Of a DNA stretch of 64,000 nt, positions 12,894-24,622 are shown piece by piece. The notes beneath the pieces are model-generated. The model saw only the letters and a program-made list of their open reading frames with translations. It was not told the origin of the DNA and searched no databases. This stretch comes from Chlorops oryzae. Its lineage: Eukaryota > Arthropoda > Insecta > Diptera > Chloropidae. Each line of letters begins with the position of its first letter. The first letter of the stretch is position 1. The stretch is taken from the NCBI GenBank assembly GCA_020466095.1, contig CM035806.1, positions 51,375,783 through 51,439,782 of the forward strand, given 5' to 3'. The position numbers were made by a program, and so were the translations under genes.

Positions 12894-13564
12894 CATTTAA
12901 ACAAGAATCGCAGAAGTTAAATTGTATTGGGAAATAATTTTATAATTTTCAATTGTGGGAATAAAATCAATTTTATCATATTTAATTAAACTCAAGCCAT
13001 TAAATAGTTATTATATAAGCACATTCCGAACATGTTTCTGAGCCAAAAAAGAGAAACTTCAATCGAGTTTGAACTCAATTTGAGATTAATTGGAATTATT
13101 GTGGGATTTTTCATTCGCGGTTTGGATTAAGTCATCTAATAGGTTTTAATTTAATATACCAAAACTCCATATGACATGATATTCAAAGTAATTAAAAAAA
13201 TTACTTAACGAAACGAACAGAATTTCTACTGACTTTAAGTGGAAATGAGGTTTTTCTCGGGATGATATTGGATTTTGGAACATTAGCGTTCTTCGATTAT
13301 TGATTTCTTCAAGAAGAATTTCTTTTAAGTGAACCTTTCAGACTTTTGACGGATGGACGACAAATCGCACAACGGCTATCGTTATGTCCGAAAATCTGGC
13401 AAGAGCTTGACTACGAACAAATTTTGATCTTGTCACTCACATATATATGTATAAAATAACTTGAACTCTTCTCTAAAAATTACACCTGCAATTTTATAGT
13501 TAATTATAATGCAATCAAAAGTCAAGATATTTTTCTTTATGGCACGTATTTCCTAACTTATTTA

Positions 13565-13925
<361 letters not shown>

Positions 13926-14125
13926 GATGAGCGTGGCCCGAAGTATTAGCGGTACTATGTAAGTAGTGCTCAATGGTCTTTCCGGGCTACGGTCTCTATC
14001 CTGGAAAAGGGGAAGGTTTTAAGGGACTCTGACATTCTGTCAGTTTCGCGAACCCTGCACTACTCATAGGTGAGATGTCCCTATGAGAGTGTGAAGACAT
14101 TTCCTTACCCCAACCTCGAAAAAAA
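13926..14125 (-). mobile_element. LINE 3' end with a (TAA)n tail
   Basis: Read on minus, unique sequence ends CGGGCCACGCTCATCAT and then runs straight into (AAT)n. LINEs of the I/LOA group end in TAA repeats, so this is best read as a truncated LINE 3' UTR. No coding part is left. Confidence 0.5.
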
Positions 14126-14164
14126 AATTTATTATTATTATTATTATTGCTATTATTATTATTC

Positions 14165-16650
14165 TATTATAAGTATTTTTGTGATATAACTGTAGCACCT
14201 GTTCATGTAAAAAAGTACTCTCCATAGACTCTATAAAGAACCAAGTCTGAAAAAAATAATAGTAGGTAATAATTGTCCACAATTGAAAGCGGAGGGAATT
14301 TCATTTGATTGATCTGAATCGTATGACGGAAAAATATTATATGAAATACTTATATAAATTAATATTTTCAAAAAAATCGACTGAAGTAAAAGTTTGCTCT
14401 TTACCGTTTTATGAATTTTTCAAAAATGTTTTTTCCTCTCGTTTTTTTTTTTTTTTTGTTGTTCCAGATAATCGCTTCGAAATAGACGCCAACTTTTTGA
14501 AGTTTATAATCGATCTTGTGTGTTGCGCAGGCTTTTATTGGGGGCTTTGGTCGCGATCACTTTTCACATGTTTGCGCGCTTTCTTCGAATATCAACCAGA
14601 GGAGATCACGCCTCATTTGGCCACATGTTGCTTTATGTATTTTAACGGTAAGTTTGATGGATTCTTTTCTTTTAGATTTAATTAGCATAGTTTACACACT
14701 TGGGCGCACTCGATTCACTCGCGTAAGTTTTTGTTTAAGTTCGGCTTAGTTTTTTTTTTGTTTTGTTTTTTTTTTTAATTATCTATTTCTTTTTTTCTTC
14801 TTTTCTGAAATTCTCAATCTCAAAATGAAGAGGCTTTCATGTTGATCATGTCATTGCGAAAGTTTTTTTTTTTTTTTGTTGTTTGTTGTTTAGTTAGCGA
14901 AAAAATTAATTTTTAATTTAAAAAAATTAGTTTTCATTTTTAATTTGTATTGTTTTAATATATAGATACGTTTTTTTATTTTATTTATTTATTTAAAATT
15001 TATTATTTTATTCGCCCAAAAAACAAGTAAGAATTTGTGCATTTAACTTAAATTGAAAAAAAGTTTACTTGTGAGCACGCCGGCTATGGCACATGATAAA
15101 AAGCGCATGCAATTCTCCCGTGCAAGTGTACGTATAGGCAGAGTGTCGTCCATAGACTGAATGAACAACAACGGCGTCGACGACGTTTTCGAGCGAGTTG
15201 CGACAGTAAAGTTAAGCAGCGCTCTGGCTGTGGCTCTGACTGTGGCTGTGTGGCTCTGATGCTTTTGCTGTTGCTGTTGCTGGTGCTGTTGCTGTTGTTC
15301 ATAGTTAGAACGGGACCCCCCAAAAAGGGGGCTCCAAATAGCCACTACTGATTACAACGAAGCATTAAGAGGCGGAGAGAGGAGGAGCAGCAGCGGCCTT
15401 TAAGCAAATCAAACAAACCAACGAACGAAAGAACGAACGAACGCAAGAACGAACGTACGAACGTACGTACGAGCGAGCGAACGAGCGAACGAACTAACGA
15501 CGACGATGGATGAAACGTGGGCACGAACGCATAAAGCAAAACAAAACAAAACAAGCCAAACCAAACCAAAGCACAGCACTGCACGGCACGGCACAGCACA
15601 GCAAAGTAAGGCAAAGCAAACCAAAAGGAAGAACGAAGACCGAACAGCAAGCAGCAAACAGCAAGCAGCATGCTGCTGAAAGCTGAAAGCTAAAAGCAGT
15701 AAGCGGCAGCGTGCAGTGGCGATGGATGGACATGAGTGAGCATGGCAGGAGTATGTTGTCGCGCGTGAAAATAAAAATAATGACGTCATTATAATGTGAA
15801 CAGCAAATGAGAGGACTTTTAACAACATTTCAAAGCGTCGACGTCGACGTCGCTGCTGATGACTCTTGACGTTGGCGTCGTCAATGAAATTATGGCCTTA
15901 AGAACGGTAAAACAGGCTCATTGCGCAGGAGAAAACTTTTGCTTGCCTGCTTGACGAAAGACTTAACGAAACGGATATTATTCGTAAGAGAGCGTTAAGC
16001 AAGAGAGGCGAGCGTGCGCTTGTTGAAACGTTTATTATTTTCATTTAGGGTTTTTGTTTTTGTTCTTTGTTTTTGTTTTAGTTTCTGTTTTTCGAAAAGA
16101 GCAAAGCCAACTTGGGTCCAAGCGCGAGTCTCGTTTCGACCAAAGCTGAGCGTCGATTGTTTTTAAGCGCCACTTCCGTTTTAAGCGGGCGATATTTATT
16201 TTTGAAGTCTGTTTTTATTTTTCCGTTATGAGTTGAATTGTTTTGTTTTTAAATTTTAAAATTTTTTTTTCTTTTTTGATTTTATATCGTTTTTATTTGC
16301 TGTTCTTGGATTTTGGCTTAGAGGCTAGATAAACACGGTGGTGGTTGCGCGACTTTTTGCTGGAATACTACCTCTTATAATTAAACCATACTAATTATTT
16401 TGTGCGTCATTGGAGCAATTGAAACGAGGGTTGTTGACAAAAAAAAAAAAAAAATCATCAAGTACCTTCCATTTGATTATAAAATTTAAAAAAAAATTCA
16501 ACGAATGAGGCAGGGAGAATAATATTTTTAATGCATTTTCTCAAATACGACCTTTTACAGGCTGAATCGACAGGATTTAGATGTTTATGTTCTATAATTC
16601 AATAGGATTTCTTTAAATTGTTTATGGGATGTTGCTTATGATGAACTTCT
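14165..16650. other. Stretch without gene
   Basis: T-rich to about 15010, then CTG/GCTGTT units (15255-15300), the GAAC/CAAAC tract and a GTCGACGTCGAC palindrome near 15837-15852. No coding region supported. Confidence 0.55.
15417..15705. repeat. GAAC and CAAAC/GCACG simple-repeat tract
   Basis: (GAAC)n and CGTACGAA units to 15500 are followed by AAAACAAAAC, CCAAAC, GCACGGCACAG and GCAGCAAACA units. Long minus-strand frames here are by-products of the repeats. Confidence 0.8.
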
Positions 16651-16652
16651 TA

Positions 16653-16753
16653 CAGTAATCCCCGGATGTAAGCACCGTACAAAATGTGGGAAAAATAGTG
16701 ATTTTAAGCGGGGGAATCCGTATATCCGGGGTGCATATATCCGGGGAATACTG
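16653..16753. mobile_element. Short pogo-like MITE with CAGTA tips
   Basis: The left tip CAGTAATCCCCGGATGTAAG and the right (inverse) CAGTATTCCCCGGATATATG lie between TA dinucleotides. Length is 101 bp. Confidence 0.8.
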
Positions 16754-16779
16754 TATTTTTCTTCTTGTGTGTTTAAATT

Positions 16780-17015
16780 TCGGGTCCTATCCCGGGCTCC
16801 GAAAAACGCGACCAGTTCCTCCATTTCGTTCTGTCGGTTGCATCATCATCCATCATCACCAGGTAAGTCCTACAGCCTCGAGGTCCATCCAACGCTGTTC
16901 CGGACGCCCCGCCCTCTTTTTTTGCAACCGTTCATTTGTAGTGTGTAGCAATATTTTTTGCCAATCTATTCTCATTTGCTCTTGTGATGGTGTTCATACC
17001 AGCGTAGCCTTGTTT
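16780..17015 (-). pseudogene. LINE ORF C-terminal remnant
   Basis: In shifting minus frames one finds RLRWYEHH, then KKRGRGVR and a final EMEELVAFFGARDR. This fits the common LINE ORF2 C-terminal pattern RLRW.GH...RRGRP..RW. Many breaks are present. The clade cannot be fixed. Confidence 0.5.
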
Positions 17016-17428
17016 CCCGAATATTCCCTATAATTTGGAGTGACTCTTTAAGGAATACAAATGTCCACGTCGCTTATGATGAACTTGATTTTCGAATATA
17101 TGAAATACTTAATTTTCGTGTGGATTTCCGATCGTAATCCAAATTTGTCAGGCGTTTTTTCGGCAACAAATTCATAGCTTCCTCCATTCTCCAAAATTGG
17201 ATTGCCCAGTTTAAAAAGTGTGCACAAAGATCGGCCCCTTGATCCATTCAAACTAATGGAATGCATCTGATCTAATAAAGTTCCAATTCGGTCTGCTCAA
17301 AACTCATATCCAGATCCAGTATGAATTCTAAAACAGCTTTATTAAGTAACTGGGGAAAATAATTGTTTTCGCTATTTGCTGCATGTTCATCGTCATCCAA
17401 AAAAATCGGCTAAATATTTAATATCGTA

Positions 17429-18148
17429 CTAGGTTAGGTTGGGTTACTTGGGCTATCATAAGACTGACACACTTAGACCTGAGGTCCGTTGTGATACCCT
17501 TTAGAGGCGAACACCTATCTCTAGAACCATTTTGAGCTAGCAATAAAGCCAGCGATCTGAGTAAGATTTACCGAGTCTAGGTCCCTTGGGGATCGCATCA
17601 CATAGTTTCATTCAGTAAAAGGTGCTGCGGAGATTCTTCTTCATCGTCTACTAGGAAGTATCTGCAATAAATGGATGTCTTAATTTGTGGTCTCGCCGCA
17701 TGAGCGCCCAGTGGACAGTGACCAGTAAAAATTCCCACTACCGCGGATAAAATAGATCGGGGTAGTTGTAGGTACAAGCTCTTCCGATCTCTTGCAGTTT
17801 ACGATTGGCCAAAACGCGTTGGCTTTTGATCATGTGCGACCCATTGACCACCTTTGCGCGAGTTGCATATTTGCCCATTGGTTTAACCGGAGCCCCGACA
17901 TGTTGCTAGAGGTATACCGACACTTTCTTTTGCCGGAAGAATCTGTGCGGCCGTAACTCGTTTAGCTAGTTCATCTGCCATGCAATTTTCGTAGATGTCC
18001 CTGGTGATACTTATATGAAAATGCTCAGTCATCGATTTTAGCGATGATAGGCATTTCAAGACCATTCTGGAGTTGATAGACAAAGAGTTCAGGGATTTGA
18101 TAGCTGCCTGACTGTCTGTGTATTTTTTAATTTTTCTTACGGAGGCTA
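17429..18148 (-). pseudogene. LINE ORF2 fragment: RNase H, C-terminal Cys/His region and 3' tail
   Basis: The minus strand reads SVRKIKKYTDSQAAIKSL, SINSRMVLKCLSSL, then MADELAKR, which is an RNase H core (DSQAA, then ADELA). Past several breaks comes GHCPLGAHAARP, the start of the usual LINE C-terminal zinc-knuckle region. A 3' untranslated region follows with TATCACAACGG, TCTAAGTGTGTC and a final AACCCAACCTAACCTA tail near 17430. The clade is probably I/LOA-like because RNase H is present. The element is dead. Confidence 0.75.
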
Positions 18149-18470
18149 CACTCCAAAAAAGTTTGGAGTAAAAAGTAAACCAAAATGGTTTGTATATAAA
18201 TCCACACGAAATTAGTTTAAAATGTAAACCATCGCCAATCATAAAAATTTAAACGATGAATGTTATAAAATGTAGATGATATTATAAAATTGATTTAAAC
18301 CATCTGCCGCGTACAATTGATAACAAAAATAGTTTACACAGGTTTAACACCTCGATAGTTTATATAATTTATGCTGAAAATAGTGTTAAATTGTTTTACA
18401 GCACCAACATGGTGTAAAATTTATGCGAACATCAGTTTAAATGGGTTTTATAGGGGATGAAGTGTTATTT
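18149..18470. mobile_element. Probable CAC-ended element filled with GTTTA(C/A)/TAAAC words
   Basis: CACTCCAAAAAAGTTTGGAG follows a TA that belongs to the interrupted LINE. The next 300 bp repeat GTTTAA/TTAAAC, GTAAAC and GTGTAAA words in both orientations. No clear right tip is seen; the end is approximate. Confidence 0.45.
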
Positions 18471-18952
18471 TAAAACTTTTATTCAGATAAATATTAAAGA
18501 AATGAAAAATGAAATACTGTTCAATTTGTTTTCAATGTAAGAAGATTTATTTTAATTAATGTTGTCATTTAACAATAAAAAGCCATTCTTAAGTATATGT
18601 AGATATCATTTTTATAAGTAAATATTTATAAGGTTTTTCTTAGTATAAACATCTAATTGTTTTTTTGAGATGTAATAAGCCCATATGATTTGAAATTTTT
18701 ATAATTTGGGAAACTTAAAACACACTTTTAATAAGGCTAAAACGAGTTGTGGAAATCACTTAAGCCACAAATTTTAAATTCTGTGCAAAGAAAATAGATA
18801 GTAGTTTGGCTTTCTTAAAATAATCTAATTTATTTGGTAACATATTTCGGACTCTGAAATATATTCAATACTAGGAGCCGTCACCAAGAGGCCACTACAA
18901 AAGTGTGCAAAATATTCTGTCCAATGCAGCGGCTTCGCACTTTGAGAGCTCC

Positions 18953-19440
18953 TTAAGTGCATATTACCTGTGAGGTGATGAGATCAAAGACTGGAGTAAC
19001 GCGTTTGAGATTTTGTGATTTTGCATTTTGGCATTTCTTTATGACCTTCAACAGAAAGTTTGTATGTTGATATTGCTGCAAAACCGGATCTAAAAATACG
19101 TCTTCATCAATTCTTATGTCGTTAAGGTTGATAAGCAAATCGAATTCTTCTAGGGGAACTCCGCTATTTTCTAGAACTGAAAAAAAAAACTGATCATGTA
19201 AACATATTTTTTGAAGTCCATTTTGATCAAACCTCCAGCTAAATTAAAAATAATTTATAATTACCTGATAGTAGGTACAAAGTCCATGTACGATTAACCA
19301 CAATCATCACTTGAAAAATTTTTAATTTCTACACACTTCGAATTAATGCCTTCATATTTGGCGGGAATTACTATTTCGAAATCCGTATTCATGAAGAATA
19401 GTTCCCTAATCAATTCACTTTGGCACTCGTGAATTAAATG
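18953..19440 (-). pseudogene. Exon remnants of an unidentified gene
   Basis: Three coding-like pieces follow each other on minus. The first, near 19435-19300, reads LIHECQSELIRELFFMNTDF then EIVIPAKYEGINSKCVEIKN. The second, near 19297-19195, contains RTWTLYLLS, a CAG/GTAATT donor-like site at about 19264, and GLIKMDFKKY. The third, preceded by a TTTTTTTTTCAG acceptor (about 19178), reads VPLEEFDLLINLNDIRIDED then VFLDPVLQQYQHTNFLLKVI and a stop at 18953. A stop codon after DDCG shows decay, unless splicing skips it. It lies in DNA that interrupts a LINE, so it is probably cargo of an inserted element. Confidence 0.4.
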
Positions 19441-19530
19441 CAACGCCTTAAATTAAGCAAGCTGCAAGTGTTTCAATCAACTTTGCAAAGAAAAGTGAAA
19501 GATAGGAGAGGCAAAAGTGCAAACCAACCG

Positions 19531-20030
19531 TTTTTATACCCGACACACTCTGTGTCTAGGGTATATTGCGTTTGTGTGGTTGTGTGTAACACCCATAACC
19601 AGTCGAGATAGACCAGACAAAATATATATAGAAATGATCAGCGTCACCAGGAGATTCGATTTAGACATGTCCGTCCGTCTGTCTGTCCGTCAGTCTGTCT
19701 GTCTGTATACAGTTATCTTATCGAAGGAGTTGAGCTATCTTGACCAAATTCGGTATGCATGCTCACGGGGACATGAGTAAAAACAGGTTCGAGAATGGAC
19801 CCAATCGGAAAATTTTTTGGGGTACCTCCAGTACTAGGGTCTGCCACAAAAATCCCAAAACTGCCTCAAAATCGGACTTTTTCGAAATAATTTAATGAAA
19901 CTTATTTGAGCGTATATTTAGGCCTCCGATTATAATTAAAGAAAAATTGGAAAAATGGGCGTGGCAAACGGGCAGTTTTCATAAAGAAATTTAACAATAG
20001 TTGGTATATGGGGCCCCTTATGGCCTCCTC
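19531..20030 (+). mobile_element. Helentron (INE-1-like) copy H1, 3' truncated
   Basis: It begins TTTTTATACCCGACACACTC like copy H2, carries the same GTCT/GTCC microsatellite at 19670-19708, and is collinear with H2 to TATGGGGCCCCTTATGG. The 3' hairpin end is missing, and LINE sequence resumes directly after about 20030. The copy is one of the insertions that split that LINE. Confidence 0.85.
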
Positions 20031-20404
20031 CTACAACTCGTTCTTCGAGCTTGCAGCCATCCGTAAAGAAGCCAGGACGTCTATCATCTAATACGGGGGA
20101 GCTTTGCCATGCTTCTCTCGTTGGTATTATGGCTCTGAAGGCTTTATCCGTGTCCGATACTCAGGCACAGTAATCAGTGTTACTGGGGATAAAGTCTAGA
20201 TTTCTTAAAACAGATAGATGTGTGTCCTGTACCCCTTAGTCTTCGTTGACTCACTGCTCGTGTTCTTAGAACGGCCAGGGCCGCTGCTTTCTTAAGTTCT
20301 ATGTCGATTGGTATGACATTAAAAAGAGTGTTTAGCGCTAGGGTTGGAGTTGATTTCATTGCTCCACTCAAAGCCATTAATGCAGAACATTGTATCTTCA
20401 CCAT
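20031..20404 (-). pseudogene. LINE ORF2 fragment: end of RT and start of RNase H
   Basis: On the minus strand the frame carries CSALMALSGAMKSTPTLAL, matching the C-terminal RT region of I/LOA/R1-type LINEs (usual form ITGAMRTTPT). A stop follows, then in another frame FFTDGCKLEE, the first strand of an RNase H domain (usual form YTDGSK). The 5' end is cut at an A-run. It belongs to the same element as 17429-18148; the two parts are separated by inserted DNA. Confidence 0.75.
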
Positions 20405-20455
20405 TTTTTTTTTTTTTGCAGTGAGTCTTCCTATTTAGCGCTTTCCACCACACTA

Positions 20456-20697
20456 CACTGAGCGAAAACTACGGTTGTGTAATTTACAACGATTCGTAGT
20501 ATACTACGACCGTAGTTATTTTAGAGCAAAACTGTAGTACGGACGTATTCAAACATGACTTTAATAGGCATGCGTATTCTTTAGGAACAAATTTCTCTAC
20601 ACACGTATTTAAAAAAATTCTATAAAAAAACACGTAAAATAGTTTTCATTTGACTTTAAGTAACATATTTAGTCCACGCGAGTTAGATTTCTCCGTG
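20456..20697. mobile_element. Probable CAC-ended element filled with CTACG/CGTAG words
   Basis: The left tip CACTGAGCGAAAACTACGG follows TA and matches the right tip of element A1 (inverse CACTGAGCGAACG). CTACG/CGTAG words recur at 20471-20550. The right boundary is uncertain because the CTCCGTG there also starts a SINE head. Confidence 0.5.
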
Positions 20698-20880
20698 ACG
20701 TACGGGTAGCGTATTCGCTCAGCAATCCGAAGGGCTCGGGTTCAAATCGTACAGCAGGCGACTGAAATGTGTGAAAAATGGGAACTTTTCAAGCAAGTAG
20801 AAAAATATTAAAGGTAAAACAGGACAGCTAGAATGAGAAATTTAGCTTTCCCCAACCGTATAGATAAGAGAGAAGAGAGG
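20687..20880 (+). mobile_element. SINE-like sequence with tRNA-type A and B boxes
   Basis: CTCCGTGACGTACGGGTAGC and GGGTTCAAATCG are placed like the A and B boxes of a tRNA-derived SINE. A matching head, inverted, is at 22022-22105. The 3' end is not clearly defined. Confidence 0.6.
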
Positions 20881-21372
20881 GCCCATCCCGGCTTTCTAAA
20901 ATGTATTTTTTTTTGTTGCGTAAAATGTTAAGTCTTAAAGCTTTTTATTCCTGTAAGGTTTTTAAATATTATATACCTAAATGTTATGTTATTATTTGTA
21001 AAAAAAAAAAAAAAAAAAAAGCTCGGGTAAATTGGATGATTCTACGTTTTTTGTTTTTTTTACTATCTAGAATATTTTTAGCTAATTACACGTTTTGTTT
21101 TTTGTTTTTTAGACTTCCATACAGAAGTATAGGTTTGACTACTACAATATTGATTCATAAGATCCAGAAGATCGTCTTTTTGATAGTTTTTTTTTTATTA
21201 AAAATTGAACGAATTAAGAGAAGATTTACAAGAACAATTAGAGAGATTGCTTCACGACTTTTAAACATGTACATTGAAAAACATACTTGTCTTAATGTTA
21301 TTTGATAAACTTAGCCTCGATTTCACCAAGCTATTTAAATAAAACTTAAATGAAAATTTCCTTTTTTTATAA

Positions 21373-21511
21373 GGGGCTCGCTCCAGTTCTGTCAGAAATG
21401 AAAAAGAAAAAAAACTTCATATAAAAAAACACTTCAGAAAATTTCTTATTCATTTCTGAAGCGTTTTTTTATATGAAGTTTTTCATTTCTGTCTGAACTG
21501 GAGCGAGCCCC
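21373..21511. mobile_element. Harbinger-like palindromic MITE (TAA duplication)
   Basis: GGGGCTCGCTCCAGTTCTGT at the left is the inverse of the right end; nearly the whole 139-bp element folds back on itself. TAA flanks both ends (21370-21372, 21512-21514), as in PIF/Harbinger elements. Confidence 0.88.
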
Positions 21512-21693
21512 TAAGTATGAAATTTGACAGTGGAATCGGGTCTTAGAGAAAAAAAAATTTTAACCGATCTTTTTTTTGATGCAAAAAAAAAGAAAAATTG
21601 GAACGTTCTGACAGAACTCGTAGGAATTTTTGAAAGACTTTGTGCATGATGTTTTTGAAAGCAGGTTGGCACACTTTTTTTATTCTCCTCCTA

Positions 21694-21948
21694 GGTAGGT
21701 GGGTAGGTAGGTAGGTTGAAGTGGCTGCCACTTAGGCCGTTAATCGTCCCATTGTGATACCAAGGAGGTTTTCTTGTGTTCGTGTGAGTGTACGTCATTT
21801 TTATGTAGTGTGCCCCTTACATGCGATTTTTTGAAAAACCAGTGCTAGGCTTGGAACATTACACTCCGTTTCGCCTCTGCCGGGAGTCGAACCTCGGACC
21901 CTGGGATAAAGAGCATAGCACGCATCCCCTACGCTATCCCAGAGCCAC
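21694..21948 (-). mobile_element. tRNA-derived SINE, full copy with 12-bp target duplication
   Basis: The duplication ATTCTCCTCCTA is at 21682-21693 and 21949-21960. On minus the head GTGGCTCTGGGATAGCGTAG acts as an A-box region and GGTTCGACTCCC is a B box. The body ends TATCACAATGG, CGGCCTAAGTGG and an AACCTACCTACC tail. The head resembles a tRNA but does not give a foldable tRNA gene, hence SINE. Confidence 0.88.
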
Positions 21949-22021
21949 ATTCTCCTCCTAAGTGGAATGTTTTTTCCTCAAAATTTATTTGCCTCTTTCA
22001 AGTCCCCACTTTTTCTACACC

Positions 22022-22105
22022 TTTTTTTTTGCCGGCGACAGGATTCGAACTCCAGTTTTCGGATTGCTAATCGCACACGCTACTCACGACGCCACGGAGT
22101 GATCC
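22022..22105 (-). mobile_element. SINE head related to the copy at 20687
   Basis: On minus it reads CACTCCGTGGCGTCGTGAG then AGTTCGAATCCTGTCGCCGG and a short A run. B-box spacing fits a SINE head. Acceptor-stem pairing of a true tRNA gene is absent. Confidence 0.6.
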
Positions 22106-22504
22106 AATTCGCATGTACTAGATGTGTGTGTGATATATATATTATGCACATAAATATACTTACGCATTTTAGTAGTAAAATTGCGAATATGAAGTTTTCT
22201 CCTTGTTTTAAGTCGATCATTATGAATGGCAGTTGATGAGGTATTCGATATTTTGGAATTGCTAACATTAGGGAGCATTTCAAGCAAATTTAAATGCACT
22301 TGCATTACCTTGCAATCGATTCAGGAGTCCATGTCGTTTGCATGCAATGACCATTTTGCATTTATAAATGTATGCATATGTATGTTTGTGCAAAACAACC
22401 GCTTTGTCTTTTTAAAATAAAAAATGAATAAAGGAATCCTATACTTTTTTAAATCAATAGGATTTGCTTTAATATAAACTAAGCTCCTTTAAGTATGGAT
22501 ATTA

Positions 22505-23759
22505 GGGTGATGACTTTTTTTTGAAACTCTTTTCCTGTATCATAGTACGATGAACTTTTATTAAAGACTTCATAAAATACTAATTTTAAGGTTATTTGGT
22601 AAAAAAAATGTCACGCATCAAGTCATTTGAAAAATTTAATTTTTGAGTTTTTTCCAAATTTTTGATGTTACTCTCTTAAGTCTTTGCATGTCTCTCTTGG
22701 TCTGTATGCATGCAAAGACTCAAGACACGAACGTTAAAACAGTGAATAATGCGTTTCAAAAAATATTTATTTTGAATTAATTTTATGAATAGAAACCACT
22801 AACCGATATTATTGGTTATAGTTTTAAAAAACTCGTCATAGATTGAGGTTTGCGGCATTTGACTCGAAAATTTATTTTTTTCTACTAGGGTCATTATTTG
22901 GCCAGTTAGGGGATGGAACCCAAAATTCAGTTTTAAAAAAAAGTAATAATTATAACATATTATTAAAACATACCCAAAACGAATCCAATATTCTTCATAT
23001 TAGGCTCGTTTAAAAGGTACTTTTGTAAATTTTTCGAATATGCATACTGAACATGCTCGTTCTTGTTCCTACGGCATCTATATTATAGATTGAAGTTCGT
23101 GAGGCATTTTTCTTTAATTTAAGCCTATTTTTGTATGGGGACCCCCCTAAGGAGGGGAGATAGAGGGTAGGTATGTTTGAAGAAAATATTTGGGGTAAAA
23201 AAATAATGGGGGTCGGTCATATATATCATCCCCATAGGAGGGGTTTGACTGTAGTGACAGCCATTTTGTATGAAATTATGATAAAATTAAGGTAATTTTG
23301 TATGGGTGACCCCCTAAGGAGGGGAGATAGGGGGTCAGTATGTTGGGAAAAAATGTTAGGAAGACAAAGTTAATGGGGGTCGGTCAAACATTTGACTCCT
23401 CTAGGTGCACTCTGGGGCTAATTAGCACAGTGGGGGGAAATTCATAAAAAAATTACTTTTGTATGGGAGCCCCCTTAAGGAGTGGAGATAGGGGGAAGGT
23501 ATGTTTGGATAAATTGTTGGGAATAAAAAAATAATGGTAGTTGGTCTTACATTTGACCCCTCTAGGAGCGGCTCTGCTTACAGTAACATCAAAAATTTGG
23601 AATAAAATCAAAAATTAAATTTTTCAAATGACTTGGTGCGTGACATTTTTTTTATCAAATAACCTTAAAATTAGTGTTTTATGGCATCTTTAATAAAAGT
23701 TCATCGTACTATAATACAGGAAATTTTTTTGGAGAAAAAAACACTAAAAGTCATCACCC
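22505..23759. mobile_element. 1.25-kb TIR element with three internal tandem units
   Basis: GGGTGATGACTTTT tips begin inverted repeats of about 170 bp (22505-22675, 23587-23759), flanked by TA. Inside, three diverged tandem units begin TTTGTATGGG near 23133, 23303 and 23459. Each holds a CCCCCTAAGGAGGGGAGATA-like block and AATGGGGGTCGGTC. No transposase frame was found. Confidence 0.82.
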
Positions 23760-23897
23760 TAATGGATATCTTATCAAAACATCATTTTTGTAAGCATGTC
23801 ATATTGTTTGATTAATATGGTCACCTTATTATCTTACTTCAAATCTTAAGAATTTTCCCATATTCTTCAATAGAAATAAGAAATAATAAGACATTCT

Positions 23898-24056
23898 CAG
23901 TGGCGGATTAAGACAATTTTCCGCCTTTGGCAGTTGAGATTTTGCCGCCTCAGCCAGCAGCCTAATTTTCGCCATTTCTGATATTGATATCCTGACGGTC
24001 AGAATTTTCCGCCCTAGGCAGCTGTCTATGTAGACTATAAGTTTAATCCGCCACTG
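23898..24056. mobile_element. hAT-like MITE with CAGTGGCGGATTAA tips
   Basis: CAGTGGCGGATTAAG is inverted at the right end (CTTAATCCGCCACTG with small differences). The flanks GACATTCT and AATATTCT match at six of eight bases, a decayed 8-bp duplication. Confidence 0.75.
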
Positions 24057-24285
24057 AATATTCTAAATTAAATATAAAAGGATATAAATATTATATATTA
24101 ATATGTACATATGTTTCCATATGATTTTCTCTATACATTCAATGAGTCTTCTCTATGGAAAAAGGATGTAATTCAATTAGTTGAAGCAGATTTCTCAGTA
24201 AAATCCCTCAATCAGGGGTCTTTTTTTTTTATTGATTTTATGGGGTTATATTTTTCTTTGTGTAGTTTTATTAAGGATCCCCTAA

Positions 24286-24622
24286 GGGGCCGTCCATATA
24301 TTTATATATTACATATATATTACATATATTACGTCAGCATGTTTTTGACCATTTTAGACCCCGCTCCCCCCTTATCATCAATCATCATCGTCCAGAAGCT
24401 ACACCCTCCCCCCATGTTTGACATCATCTTTGAGCTCTACATTATTTCAAAAGTAAATAGAAATTAATTTCTTCAAAATATAGTTATATAATGTTTTCTT
24501 ATAAGATAGAGATGATGACGTGATCATTGCAGAATGATCCCCCTCCCCCTCATCATCAAGCGTCATCATTCGCGAGACCCCCTCCTCCCCCCTGTATGAT
24601 GACGTAATATATGGACGACCCC
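24286..24622. mobile_element. MITE with GGGGCCGTCCATATATT tips
   Basis: GGGGCCGTCCATATATTTAT at the left pairs with the inverse of ATATATGGACGACCCC at the right, with ACGTCA further in. TAA flanks both ends (24283-24285, 24623-24625), pointing to a Harbinger-type mechanism. CATCATC/GATGATG words are frequent inside. Confidence 0.82.

Noticed and set aside
15043..15828. Several 79-139 codon minus-strand frames
   Set aside because: They follow GAAC, CAAAC and CTG simple repeats; the residues are low complexity and differ by frame.
20690..20697. Right tip (inverse CACGGAGA) of the 20456 element
   Set aside because: The same CTCCGTG belongs to a SINE head also seen at 22022-22105, so the boundary is not secure.
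21840..21948. Possible tRNA gene (B box GGTTCGACTCC on minus)
   Set aside because: Acceptor and anticodon stems do not pair, and a SINE body, tail and target duplication follow.
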